Shown piece after piece: positions 47,355 to 58,388 of a stretch of 64,000 nt of DNA; position 1 is the stretch's first letter; every line of letters starts with the position of its first letter. The position numbers and the translations under genes were made by a program. The stretch spans positions 87,144,243 through 87,208,242 of the forward strand of contig NW_024609835.1 of NCBI RefSeq assembly GCF_016920785.2, written 5' to 3'. The DNA comes from Ixodes scapularis. Lineage: Eukaryota > Arthropoda > Arachnida > Ixodida > Ixodidae. The notes under the pieces were generated by a model, which saw only the letters and a list, made by a program, of their open reading frames with translations, was not told the DNA's origin and ran no database searches.

Positions 47355-48460
47355 GTTCAGTTCAGTTCAGTTTATTTTACCTCAAAGGCATTTCAAATGA
47401 AATGCATTACATGAGGGGGGATCAAATGACATATACAGATGGCAAAAAAGTGACGACAAGGTAAATAATACGAAAACGCAAAAAGAAAACAAAAGAACTA
47501 CAAACTAATTTGGACAGATATCAGAACATAACATGCATAAAAAATAATTAGCAGATAAACATGTTAAGGATCAACGCTTTTCAGGTGTGCCTTGCATAGT
47601 TCACGGAATGTCTTAGGGTTAGATTCACGTACTATGGATTCAGGAAGGGAATTCCAGTTAGTAACAGCGAGAGAAAATGGGGAATTTTGGAATTTATTAG
47701 TTCTGGCGAATAGAGGTTTAATTTTTAGGCTGTGGTCATGACGCAAGGAGATGTGAGGTGATGGTTGACAGTTGGTGTTTCGAAAATCAGAAGAGGAATA
47801 GTAAGTTTTGTGAAAAAGGACAAGACGATCAAGTTGAGATCTTTGAGATAGAGGGCATAGGTCGAGGTTGAATTTTAGTGCAGTTACGCTAGACGTTCGC
47901 GAGTAGTCGTGTGTTATAAAACGTGAGGCCTTGTTTTGCACCGATTCGAGTTTAGTAATGAGATATGATTGATGAGGCCACCAAATAAAGTTGGCGTAGT
48001 CCAATTTTGATCGGACGAAAGTCTTATAGGCAGTTAGTTTAACACAACGGGGAGTGGGGTATAGGTTACGTTTGATGTATCCTAGAGATCTGCATGCACT
48101 AGCCACTACATTGTCAATATGAGTATTCCAAGTTAGGTCATCAGAAAATGTTACGCCTAAATATTTGTAAGTTGGTACTTTTTCGAGAGGCAGTGTTAGT
48201 AAGGTGTAGTTACGTACAATAGGAGATCGCTGACCAGTGAATGTCAAAAGTTTGCTCTTGGTTACATTGACCTTCATCTGCCACGTGTTACACCAATGAG
48301 ACAGAACAATTAGATCCTGCTATAGTAGTAATGAATCTTCAGGGTTAGTGATGCGACGGTAAATTACGCAGTCATCCGCGAAAAGCCTAATAGATGATGT
48401 TATCTAGTGAGGAAGATCGTTAATATATATAAGAAATAAAAGCGGTGAAACAGCCTTAAA
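47355..48460 (-). mobile_element. 5'-truncated jockey/CR1-like non-LTR retrotransposon B
   Basis: On the minus strand the element opens with the RT segment PLLFLIYINDLPH (near 48420-48460) and the catalytic box LFADDCVIYRR (about 48352-48384). A long C-terminal frame (48277-47564) and a 3' UTR of about 190 bases follow. The 3' end is a short pentamer tail, three TTCAG units on the plus strand (47356-47370). In-frame stops near 48404 and 48318 inactivate it. The sequence right of 48460 no longer matches RT, so truncation lies there. Confidence 0.8.
47564..48277 (-). pseudogene. non-LTR reverse transcriptase C-terminal portion
   Basis: This is a 237-codon frame. It starts just after the catalytic FADD region with the KSKLLTFTG segment, then KYLGVTFSDDLTWNTHI, a signature of jockey/CR1 RTs, followed by YKTFVRSKLDYA, LESVQNKASRFI and WNSLPESIV. 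These correspond to the RT palm end, thumb and C-terminal extension. The apparent start methionine lies in the middle of the normal domain, so it is not a real start: the original protein continued upstream, where two stops now interrupt it. There is no RNase H or zinc knuckle. The length and order of motifs fit the family well. Confidence 0.85.
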
Positions 48461-49105
48461 CTCAACGCACGCGAACAGCAGGATCTTTTTCTTACTTTGA
48501 AACAAAACAAGCTTAAAACCACCAATTTCGATGACGTAACACTTCTCGACATAGCCGCTCGTCAAGTCGTCGACGCAGTATATATTCTGCTGCGCCGTGC
48601 TGCGCCACGGCCCCACTGCTAATACCTAATTCAAAGTACCGTCTCCAGACATGATCGAAGCACGTCTGAAGCCAACATGCTTGGAACATGCTTGGAGCGT
48701 GACCGCAGATAATGGACCTTTTCCAAATACCGACGGCACCAGGCGGTGGCTGCACGAACTAAAAATCGAGGAAGTGACCTACTTGCGCTACCAATCGATA
48801 ATGGGAGCTACGCTACCAGTTGCTCCGCTCTCTGAGCTGCGTCGCGTGCCCAACGCGATTTTAAAGAGGTAAATCCGTAGCGTCCACCCTAACGTCGTGT
48901 TTTTCTTTCCGCCCACTTTCTTTTTTTGTGTAACACAATTATATATATGCTGCAATTACGTGTTCTACTCGCTGATCCACAGCCTCCTTCCGAATTTCCT
49001 CGATTTTTCGTGCCGACTTCCACCGCTTGGCATCGGGCGCTCGCGCGTGCGCAGAACGCTTCTCGCAAAAGGTCCATTCTGTCATTATGTCTGCAACAAA
49101 CACAG

Positions 49106-49137
<32 letters not shown>

Positions 49138-50084
49138 TTGTGTGTGTGCTTGATGTACTGGCAGTGTGACTGTGGCTTGAAACCCACTCGGTTTATTGCG
49201 TTCATTTTGGTTAAGACTAGAGCGTCTCTTTATTGTGTAAACTTTTAGTGAAGCAGTTCTCACCTTGCGGACTTCTATAAAGAACTACTAAGGGGGACAT
49301 CGTGACAAATTTGTCTGCTTTCTCACATTCTGACCACCATGCTTACCAGGGCAAACATACGAACATCGTGTAAAGTACATCGAGCCTTGACGTCGTAACC
49401 GGGCCGCAAGGCGTAGAGAGCGACACCACCAATCCGGAAGAATACTACGCTGCGTCTCCTGAGTGGCGAGCTGCCTTTATAAGCCAGCGGGAAATTCCGC
49501 TTCACCTGCGAACGCAAAACCTTTTTTTTTTTTTTTTTTTTTTTAACGTGCGATGGTATGATGCAATGTCTTGAATTTGTTAAAAATATCAAACCGGTTT
49601 AGACGAGTTGCTTTCGTGGACTCATCGCCTGCTTTTCCGCTCACAAAGCTTCGGAGGAAGAGTGAACCTTTGACCCCTCTGCTCTCTTCGTGTGTTTTGC
49701 ATAGGACCAAATCTGAAGACATTTTAGCGCGGCCCCTTCCATGTTGTAGCATCAACATAGATTTTAAGGTTTGAATATGTCCTTTTTTTAAGGTGGAGGA
49801 CAAGATTATTTACTCGTAATTTACCCTTTTTTTATGAAGCACAATCTTTTAATCGGATCTCAATTTGGATTTTGAAAATTAACGTCAAAAGAATTTGTAC
49901 TGTTGCACCAAAAGGAGACTATACTCCACAATTTACAATAAACATTATTAGCTACTGGCATCTTTCTCGACTTTTTGTATGGTGTTCCCTTTTCCCAGAG
50001 TTCTATTTTCAGAACCGTCACAAGCATGTATCCTAAACAAGCATAAATCATCTTTGCTCCGCATTAATTCCGGTTTTTCCCCAG
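48461..50084. other. intergenic sequence with a TTG microsatellite
   Basis: Contains a (TTG)n run at about 49107-49137 and a T-run at 49511-49533. A 73-codon frame at 48651-48872 has a gene-like composition and ends at a GTAAAT that could be a splice donor, but I recognise no domain. Confidence 0.4.
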
Positions 50085-50290
50085 AGGAGCACTTTAGGTC
50101 CACTTTTATTTCTTTTTTATATAAACGACATCATTACTATTCATTCTAGTGTCTAAATTTGTAGTTATGCGGACGATATCAGTATGATCGTTTCTAATCT
50201 TAATTGTGAACATCTTATAAACAAAACAAACAGTGCCATTAAAAAAACTTTATATAAATGCTCGCAAGTAAATATTTTAATTGCATTCAG
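50085..50290 (+). pseudogene. non-LTR reverse transcriptase fragment C
   Basis: A frame here reads RSTLGPLLFLFYINDI, then after a stop codon SYADDISMIVSN. These are the adjacent conserved boxes of the RT palm, with the YADD catalytic pair. An in-frame stop separates the boxes. The fragment is lost downstream shortly before the hAT-like element that begins at 50322. It is too short to assign a clade; CR1, jockey or R1-like are all possible. Confidence 0.7.
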
Positions 50291-50321
50291 GAACTCAACT
50301 CAACTTATCTGTTCCTCTAAC

Positions 50322-51515
50322 ACTGGGGTCTCAAACACGCGGCCCGCGGGCCGCATTCGGCCCGCGACTCTCTGGGACGCGGCCTGCAAACAACCCGCGG
50401 CTGCGAGTCCCCATACACATGCCTCGAACTTTACATGCGCCATAAATAGTAGTTTTATATCGTAGATTCATTCCAGCTCGAAGGGGGCTCTGATCATATG
50501 CCGTGTTTATACATTTTGCACAATGTTTCTTTTTTTTTGAAGGGCTGAATATTTGCTTCGCAGCCTTTCTCAGGTAAATCAGCCGTAACGGCAATACCAC
50601 TGAACTAGACGTGCGAGCTCTTTGCTCAGAAAGTTATCCGGCTGCACGAGCTCTCGCTCAGCAGAAGCAACTTTAAAAAATAAAGCTATGAGCTCTGACC
50701 ACGGTGGAAGAAACACATCTAGTTGGTGACTCTCTGTCCGACGCGGCGACCAGATTATGTTTGGCGCACCGAGCGCTTCACTTGCAGGAGGATAGATGGT
50801 GCCCAAGTATGGGATTCCTCCCAAACCGACCGCTCCGGTTGTTTCTCCCAGCAGTGGTCCCGCAATCCCTCGCTCACTTCTTGTTGTAAATAACCGCCAC
50901 CGGAAGGATCGGTGGCCGAGTGGGCTGAAGCGCACACCCAGCTCGGAGCACGTGGAGCGAAAGCTCACGCTGCGGAACCCAGTGACTCTGAGTTCAATCC
51001 CCACCCCTGCACATTTCGATCTGGATGAGCATCGTACCGGCGTGCGGTCGTGTATCACTACTGCGTGGTGCACGTTAAAGACCCCAGGTTAGCGGTTGTA
51101 CCGCACTGGCTGAATTGCTCATCTATAGCTGAGAGTCCAGACGTCCACTGAGGCAGACTAACTTCCAGCCTGTTAAACATACGCACAACAATTTGCTTGC
51201 TGTCAAAAAAATACCTTTACGATAAATGCATTTTCTTATAATGCTGCTATAAAAATCATCAGAAAGCAAAAACCGCCCTACGAAAATATCGTTTTTGCCG
51301 GTTGAGCCATTGTCCGACAGGGCATGGAAGGCGTGCTCATTTCGTTCTATTAAAAAGCGCGAGCACGTTGGCGTTTTATATTTTATATCATCAGGGTGCG
51401 CCCAAAGTAGTCGTATACGCAAATGAATGCTAAAGAAGGCAAAATGGTGAGCTTTCAAAAAGTAGAACGCACAAGTCTCCCTTAAAAAATCGTTCTAAGG
51501 TGCCGCTGGGAGACC
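50322..51515. mobile_element. hAT-like element, GCGGCCCGCGGGCC family (interrupted copy)
   Basis: Starts ACTGGGGTCTCAAACACGCG with GCGGCCCGCGGGCCGC palindromes, as in 500-1305. Interior words ATAAAAATCATCAGAAAGCA and GCGCCCAAAGTAGTCGTATA match the first copy at 920 and 1108. The right end is degraded (CTGGGAGACCCGGCTG). Its middle (about 50580-51140) is foreign sequence including a SINE. Confidence 0.6.
50905..51090 (+). mobile_element. tRNA-derived SINE (tick Ruka-like), second copy
   Basis: Box A-like GGTGGCCGAGTGGGCTGAAG, a weaker box B (TGAGTTCAATCCCCA) and the body CGTACCGGCGTGCGGTCGTG ending GTTAAAGACCCCAGG. It is a close relative of 25634-25820, inserted within a hAT-like element. Confidence 0.8.
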
Positions 51516-51649
51516 CGGCTGCTTTGCAATGCGGCACACCATTGCGACTTGTTTGTTTATATTTCTTTTGTCCCAAAATAACAAAAAATCGCTGCCCATT
51601 GCGTATGTTTTTGTGTTTTCTTTTTTTTGTTTTTTTAGCATGATGTTAT

Positions 51650-51790
51650 AAGTCTGGGTCACACTGCTTACTACATCACACAAAAGACGCTCTGCATACA
51701 GATTCGAATGCGAGTCACCGGAAAATTCGTGCTTCGAATGCCACATGGCAATGAGTTCAAGGAGAAACTTGGCATGCGGCATTCGAACCA
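51650..51790. mobile_element. CATACATCA MITE, left-half fragment
   Basis: GGGTCACACTGCTTACTACA, then CGTGCTTCGAATGCCACATG and GGAGAAACTTGGCATGCGGC align with 23897-24010. The right terminus is missing. Confidence 0.5.
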
Positions 51791-52736
51791 CGACCCTTTT
51801 GCTGTTTACAAACATGAACTGTCGCTTACGTTCCGTCGAGCTTGCTTATGTCACCAGTGCTAGAAAGCATTAAGGCTAGACGGACAACAAGGTTGGAGAT
51901 TTAACGAAAGCCTTCGGCTGCACAGTTTAACGTCTTGGAGTAGGCAAGTTAGTTTATAAGAATCTTTGAAAAAATTTTAACAGATCTCGCTTTTCTTTTC
52001 TTATTTGCGTTCCTCTGGAGATATGATGGTTAAACGTTTTATCGCCTTTTCAAGCAGCGGTGCTAAAGTGGGCGTTGCTCAGACTTTTTATGAACCGGAA
52101 GTTCTCTGGTATGTCAAAAGTGGAGCACCGCCTGGAGGCGTTTACCATGAAAAAGGTCTATTGCTGTAACTGGTGTTCGAAGATTGTTATTTGTGTCATA
52201 TATGAGCAGTGTGGCCCCAAATTTAGCTTCTTGGTAGCCCATGTCAGGTCTAGAGTGGTGTCGCCTTGTCTTTGACTTAAGCTGATTCTAGTCGGGGTGT
52301 CCGGTTCATTGAATAAGAGCTGTTCGAGCTGTTAGGTCTTTCTTGCTAGGTTTTTTCCCCCTTTTGGATGGTTCCCTTGTAATTCCACAACATTTATGAC
52401 CCCTATGGTATGAGGATTCGGTGATCCCTAGAAAATAACTACAACAAAGAAAGCTGATCATAGACTCGCTCCATGAATACGTCAGGTCAGCGAACCTGAG
52501 ATTATACATAATATCCAATCTCTCATACCCCATTCCTGCTAGATAACTCCCCCAAGTGAAAATTTTGCAAGTGGTACCACTTGCAAGTGATTTATTGAAC
52601 ATGTACCACTAGGAAGTGGTACCACGTCCCCGTGGTACCACTTGCTAGTGGTACCACTTGCTAGTGGTACCACTTGAAAACAATACCATTGTTATATAGA
52701 TGCACAAAAACAAAGCCTGATGTTCGTCTTTCTTAC

Positions 52737-53180
52737 TTTTATTTTGCAGTTGAGAGTGCTTGTAGAGTAGAAGCACTTGGACTGATGATGAAAAATCTTC
52801 AAAGCCCAGGCACCTCAGAGCTTTTCGGGAGTTCTGGATCTTTTGTGACAGGGTTGTCGACATGTTAGTGATGACTTGGTGAACATGCACCTTGTTCTGG
52901 TGTCCCCAATGTTGCACTGTCTCTGCAAAAATAAGAAAAAACTACTGATCCAATAACAGCTCATGGGGATACAGTCATATGATTGAACAGATTGAACTCA
53001 CTTACCTATGAGGATGACGAGGCCAACGTTGAAGGGACTCAGTTCCTTCTGGACCACCACAAGTCCCACGTGACGCCAAACCGCTTGCGCCATTTCTTTG
53101 TTCACCATGGTTGGTTTGGCCTGCTTCATTATTTTTTCTGCTTGATAGGAGCCGATGGTGGTGCCCCGATGCACGTAGTA
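52737..53180 (-). pseudogene. spliced, BEN-like exon pair
   Basis: On the minus strand two segments keep one reading frame if joined across a small intron. Exon 1 (53180-53006) follows a polypyrimidine-CCACAG acceptor and ends ATAG before GTAAGTG. The intron (53005-52923) ends TTTTTGCAG. Exon 2 (52922-52737) ends before GTAAGA. Exon 1 encodes VHRGTTIGSYQ and MVNKEMAQAVWRHVGL; exon 2 encodes NMSTTLSQKIQNSRKAL. This pattern faintly resembles BEN domains, DNA-binding modules of chromatin proteins, with the middle missing. Open frame plus three good splice sites argues for real exons; the BEN assignment is tentative. It may be captured host sequence or transposon coding sequence. Confidence 0.35.
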
Positions 53181-53276
53181 CTGTGGGTCAAAAGGGTATC
53201 GTAGCTTTAGCAGCGGTCAACACCAAATCCACAATTCACGCAAAGCCAATCGTCGCAATGATTTGCCTCGGGCCAC

Positions 53277-53663
53277 TTAGGCGTTCGTGTGTGAAAAGCT
53301 GAGGGTGTCGACAGCCTCTTGGCAGACATCTCTCGTCAGAGTTCTAGAAGCGGTTGCCACTGACGTCGTTGCTGGCGACGGCACAGCGACAGCGCTGAAG
53401 GAAGGCAACGTGTGGAAGACCCGTTGACCCTCCACTCCCAGGCAGTGGCGGAGCAGGTTTCGACGACATTCTGAGGGTAGTGCGTGAGCCCCACATGCCC
53501 CCATGAAACAATCGAAGAGTGAAATCCATCGCTCCCAGGGAATTTTCGACTTCCCTGGTTTACTCAAGAAGTCTTGAGGAGGTTTGATGTCAAATCCGTC
53601 GTCCATCCCGTCGTCAAAAGAATGTGAAGTCCTCAGTGAACCCTGCTGGTCGGGAAGGAACAT
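53277..53663 (-). pseudogene. gag-like retroelement fragment
   Basis: A 128-codon minus-strand frame contains DFLSKPGKSKIPWERWISLF, then CRRNLLRHCLGVEGQRVFHT. Pro-rich then Trp-x-x-Trp followed by an LGxEGQR-type motif is what I know from capsid-like gag proteins of Ty3/gypsy-type elements in invertebrates. There is no zinc knuckle, protease or RT after it, so it is either a fragment or a domesticated or captured gag piece. It lies just upstream (in transcription sense) of the BEN-like exons and between the palindrome arrays. Confidence 0.45.
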
Positions 53664-54931
53664 CCAAACACCTATGCTGTTCTAATGAGGCTCTTTATTT
53701 AAGAATGATGATGATGAAGAAGAAGTAAGTGAATGAACACATAGCATAGAGGAAGACGAAGTTTTCCTAATACATGAAAATATAACAATGAAGACACAAC
53801 CCAACTGGTACACGCAGTACATGTGGCAAATGACGGCTTAAGAAACTAAGGGCGTGACTCATTATCTTCCTTGTTCATGATTGGTTCTCCGGCAATCGTG
53901 TCGGCTAATGTCGCAATCTCATTGGCTGTGACGGGATGACGAGACGCTCAAGACTTGCCATGCCCTGCGTTTTTTTAAATTGAGCTCAAGAAATGTATTG
54001 TTGCAAATTTTTCAATTTAAAGAAAAGACCTCCAGGAGGTGTATACATGTGTGAAAGCTTTTCAAGATATTTGAATTGCATCTCAAATAAGTGTGGACGT
54101 TTCACTTTTTCTTGAAAAATCTTTGCATTCATTGTCTCTGATCTTGCCTTTATGTAACTAAAAGAAACATATTGAAGACACCTGAATCTTTTTGCAGGTT
54201 GAACTTGAAGCAACACCTTTCACTTATTTTATTATGGATATATGCGATTCTTCAAACTGGTGCCATTAGCAACCCAAGTGGTACCACTTGAAGCTCATGT
54301 GGCATCATTTGTAACACAAGTGGTACCACTTGAGGCCCAAGTAGTACCACTTGAAGCCTACGTTGTACCACTTGGCTTGCAAGTGGCACCACTTGACAAG
54401 CAAGTGGTAACGTTTGACTTGTAAGTGGTACCACTTGACTTGCAAGTGGTACCACTTAACTTGCAAGTGGTACCATTTGACTTGCAAATGGTACCACTTG
54501 AAAGCAAATGGTACCACTTGAAAGCAAATGGTACCACTTGAAATACCACTTCACAATTTCACTTGGGCCAGCAAAAACTATCTTGTTTTGTCTTTCCTCA
54601 AAATAAACGTATTATATTAGACGCCATATTGTTAGGTGTTGTTCACAGCGCATGCTCAGAACTAGCTCCCCTTAATTGTCTTTCAAGAAGAACGATTATG
54701 ATTGTGTGGGATAGACGTTCAACGTGCATCCTGCTTTCCTCGCAGGCAGTAAACTCAAAGCTATGGGTACCCGTGCGCACTAGACCTCGAGAACCGGTCA
54801 AAGCTGTGATCGCGTGGTGTTCGCTTCTTCTGATATGCCAAAAGAAGTTGTTGTCGACCATCGTTTTGAACATGCGCTGCGAACAACGTCCAACAAAAAT
54901 GGCGTCACGTGAATACCCCATATTGATTGGC

Positions 54932-54949
54932 TGCAGCAGCAGCAGCAGC
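54932..54949. repeat. short (CAG)n repeat
   Basis: About six AGC/GCA triplets in otherwise unremarkable sequence. Confidence 0.6.
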
Positions 54950-55082
54950 GCCACGAATAGGCGGAATGGACGGCACCTTTTGCGGAGTATTCACTGGCGG
55001 CTATACACCTTTCTATAAAAGCGTTTGAGGGCGCGTTCATTGCTGTGTTAGTGTGTTATGCACCTGGGCTTTCTGGCTGGCC

Positions 55083-55370
55083 GCAATAGACCCTTTCTGA
55101 AAGTCAGTCTACCCACCTTGTGCAGAGCCAGACCCGACGCTCTAATGGCGGAACTACACCGTTTCTCCACACCAGAAAAATCGAACGTCTTCGAAAGCAT
55201 AAAGCAGAAAAAGGAAAATATGTTGACCGTTTCACGACACCTTCGATACACGAAATCGAGGGTGCTTGATTTAGTCGCGCTTGATCTCCTATCACCGCCA
55301 TTAGAGCGGCAATATTGGAGCTTTTTGTACTGCCACAAGAGGACTCTGACTTTTGAAAAGGGTCTATTGC
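55083..55370. mobile_element. MITE with GCAATAGACCC ends
   Basis: GCAATAGACCCTTTCTGAAA at the left mirrors TTTGAAAAGGGTCTATTGC at the right. The interior of about 250 bp has no coding support. Confidence 0.65.
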
Positions 55371-55494
55371 GCGCGAGTGCTGGCTGGACTGTGATTTAGC
55401 ACGCGTGGACTGTGATTTTTGTAAACAGTGAAAACGTCTATAGCTATGTGCGCGACTGCTGAGCGTGTGCTGATGGCGTGCTTCCAGAGTTCGT

Positions 55495-56787
55495 TTGAAA
55501 TGTGCATTCCACACCATCAAGATTGCCGGTCTTAGCAACCTATTATCAAAGGAGAAGACCACTTATATGGTCATTCCCGGCCGACGCCGGAGAGCCCGTA
55601 CAGACATTCAACTGCAGGTGGATGGAGTCCCTATTACCCAGACCGACTCTATCAAAATTCTAGGAGTCAAACATTCGACCGCAAAGGCGGCGCTATCACA
55701 TGGCTCCGGCGGGTGAAGTCGCAGTGGAAAGAAGGCCTAAACTTACTCAAGGCCATCTCAAACAAGGCATGGGGTGCACAGGACGACCTCCTTCGACGCC
55801 TCGTCCGTACCATCCTGATCTCTAAGGTGGTGTACGAACTTAATTATCTTCGTCTCGCCAAGAAACAAGAAGCTGCACTCACCACCATGTTACGAGCAGC
55901 CTTGCGAGTTGTCACTGGACTTCCCCGCTTCACGCAGGTTGACCAACTCGAGAGCATCGCTCAAATGAATACTATCCGTGATATCTCCGATGAGATGCGG
56001 GTGAGCCAAGCTCAACGGCTGTCTCGCACTCCTCACGGTCGAATCATACTCACGTCCAGTGGTCGCGCCCGCCTCATCAACGGCCCGCTCATGCCGACAC
56101 CAACTCCACCTTGGAACGCGGAGGCAGTCACCCCTGTCAAACCCCTTCCAAGTCACGAAGGACCTGATCGCCCCGAGAGACGAGCCACGCAAGCGGCCAT
56201 TCATAACAAGGAAATCAGCCAGTTCCTCAAACACGTAGAAGTCTTCTACACGGATGCAGCGAGGGACAATAGCGGCCGAACCGCAATAGCATGGCACTCA
56301 CCTACTCGCAACGAGACGAGCAACCAGCTTACCTCACGTACACGAAGCACCTGCATGGCAGAACTTCTGGCGATTCTGTTCGCAGTGGAAACGGCCACGA
56401 CCATGTCACGCCCAGAAATCAGTGAAACCCGCATATACACAGACTCCCAAGAGGCAGTTCGCGCACTTGGGCAGTCGAGCACGTGCAACGTTACGGTTGC
56501 GCACATCCGGGAACTGGTTCGCCTCGCCGGGGCTAAACAGAAGATCACCATCGCGTGGATTCCTGGCCACGCCAACATTCCGGGGAACGAGTGGGCGGAC
56601 GGGGCCGCGAGGGCACTGCTAAAAGCAAGTATTCAGCCCTCACAAGGCCCGGTCCCTTCGCCCGTTCAACGAGATGTTTCAAGCAAAGAAGTCTTCGACC
56701 TCTATGAGATCAAAAAAGAAGAAAGAAATGCCCGGAAGGCGCGACTCGCTGCGCTCCTCCCTGCTAACCCCCATCCGATCCCTCGAG
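55495..56787 (+). mobile_element. non-LTR retrotransposon fragment D with RNase H
   Basis: The retained part of ORF2 runs from the RT C-terminal side (YMVIPGRRRR, then KILGV near 55660) into a 377-codon frame with an RNase H domain. A frameshift lies between about 55665 and 55713. The 5' RT core and endonuclease are missing, and the 3' end is cut at 56787 by a GAACCG family element. RNase H places it among I-like or related clades rather than with elements A and B. Confidence 0.75.
55713..56787 (+). pseudogene. non-LTR ORF2 C-terminal region with RNase H domain
   Basis: From the methionine at 55713, residues 1-110 correspond to the region after the RT thumb (LLRRLVRTILISKVVYELNY). The RNase H fold follows: the first strand VFYTDAARDNSG with Asp181, MAELLAILFAVETA with Glu217, RIYTDSQEAV with Asp244, and IAWIPGHANIPGNEWADGAA with His286 and Asp296. 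All catalytic positions are present, so this domain decayed little. RNase H in such elements removes the RNA strand during reverse transcription. The last codons (from about residue 357) come from the inserted GAACCG element, so the natural C-terminus is lost, and the start is only the first Met after an upstream frameshift. Confidence 0.8.
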
Positions 56788-58010
56788 CAGGGTGTCGAAC
56801 CGGAACCGAACCGAACCGAAAACCGGAACCGAACCGTTATTTTTAGCGGAACTGGAACTGAACCGAGCCGAAATCTTCGCCGCCATCTTGGAACTGAACC
56901 GGAACCGAACCGAAAAAAAATATTACGGTAACCGGTTCAAAACGGTTCAAGGTAATTTATTTTTTTATTTTTTGTTAGTATCACAAAATGAAAATATGGG
57001 AATAAAAATGGTCAGCAGTATTTCTATCTATTCATCAAATTGCCATATACAGAATTGCAACGTATGGTAAATTGTGGGTTTTTGTGGCGCTTTTGTATTG
57101 GCACTATGATTAACCATGTGTCACGTTGTCACGTGACGTCATGGTGAAAATACATGTTGTCAAGTAATGTCACGTGACCTCGTGACGTCAAGTGACTGAC
57201 TGCGTCAACTCGATTTAATTTGAGGAAGACACTAGATGTATTAGCCTTGTTGACAGCGTGACGTAACATGACATCACGATTTTGCACTGAGAGTCACGTG
57301 ACACCGTGACGTAAGCGATTTTCATAACACCTAGTCGAGTGCTCGGGTTCTTGACAGTCAGCATCGTCAAACATTCGGGTAACGGCTCATGTCAATTAAA
57401 TATGTTAATAGCCCAACTCTAAAAATATCTGAAGCTCAGCCCAAGCTTTTGCTTTCCGAACCCTAGCCGCCTAGGGCATGATTATGATGAACACTGACGG
57501 TATAGAATTAGCGTCAGATCACGTGGCCGCTTGTTCAAATTGCGAGTTGAGGAAGGGATCGACAGCTGTCTCTTTCCTTTATTTTTTCTGCATCTGCTAT
57601 TGCGCGGAGGAGAAAACTAATGGATGTTTTCGCAAGCTATCAACGTCAGTGGTTACTTCTTAACAGTATTTATTGATAGTACAAAAAATGTTGAGAGACC
57701 AATTGTACATCATTGAGGCACCCAAACATTTTTTGGTTGTTGCTGAACTGCATCCGAAAGATGTCCCCGAGAATAGAAGTATTGAAATGACTAAGCGCGG
57801 CTTATTAATATGACGTTACATATAACTACATGTGTTATGAAAGAAATACCTGAAAAAAAAAAAAAGATTTTAGCGACCTCAGATGGACAGCGAACGTTGG
57901 CAGTCGCTGTAAGTCTCACACGAGCGTCGTTCTCAAGTTATTGCCCAAGTTTCGACCCCCTCTGTATTTTGCTTAAGAAGCTCCCCCTGGTGAGATTCGG
58001 GTCATGATCC
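56788..58010. mobile_element. GAACCG-rich repeat family, contiguous copy
   Basis: Starts CAGGGTGTCGAACCGG, followed by iterated GAACCG words. It aligns with 12870-16020 minus its two inserts. CACGTGAC and TGACGTCA-like words are frequent at 57115-57310. No coding frame is seen. It interrupts the RNase H-bearing non-LTR fragment and is itself followed at 58195 by the LTR element. Confidence 0.7.
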
Positions 58011-58194
58011 CTACCGAAACGCTGCTTACGTGTCATGTAACGAGCTTCTAGTAGTGGCATGTAAACAAAATAACGCCCACGCTGCTTTTATTGACAAAAT
58101 ACATGGGAAATGGAATCCCAGTGTGCTTTCGTTAGCTTTAATCTCCAGTTCTGGCAGAAAGGTTACGCGCATCAGCAGCAACATCCCCCCCCCC

Positions 58195-58377
58195 TGTTGT
58201 GGCTTACGACCACGGTGCTTACGACAAGAGACAGGACGAGGTGCAGCCGATGTAGCTTCCAGAGCCAAACGGTTTTAATGTCCCGTGCATTCGTTTCGTC
58301 TCGCACATCCCAGGCGCGCGCTCACTTCTTTGCCCGCCGCCTCGCGCTATTTATTGAAACAATACTCAAACACAACA
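58195..58377 (-). repeat. 3' LTR of the Ty3/gypsy element
   Basis: 183 bases with TGTTGTG/CACAACA ends. On the sense strand an AATAAA lies about 20 bases from its start and an ATTAAA near the middle; either could be the polyadenylation signal. It is identical by eye to the other LTR. Confidence 0.93.
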
Positions 58378-58388
58378 CTCCTTCCCCA
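58378..58388 (-). other. polypurine tract
   Basis: The sense strand reads TGGGGAAGGAG directly before the 3' LTR and directly after the gag-pol stop codon. This is the expected place for the plus-strand primer. Confidence 0.8.

Larger units (their letters stand above)
52551..54560. mobile_element. element bounded by GTGGTACCAC palindrome arrays
   Basis: Left (52567-52677) and right (54277-54546) clusters repeat AAGTGGTACCACTTG, a 15-base palindrome; the right cluster has about a dozen copies, many spaced 20-21 bases. Between them lie exon-like pieces on the minus strand. Paired arrays around unique sequence look like the subterminal repeats of a DNA transposon, but I find no target duplication and no transposase core. 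Confidence 0.45.

Noticed and set aside
55040..55560. Minus-strand frame of 152 codons
   Set aside because: It runs across a MITE with clear inverted ends, so it is unlikely to be coding.
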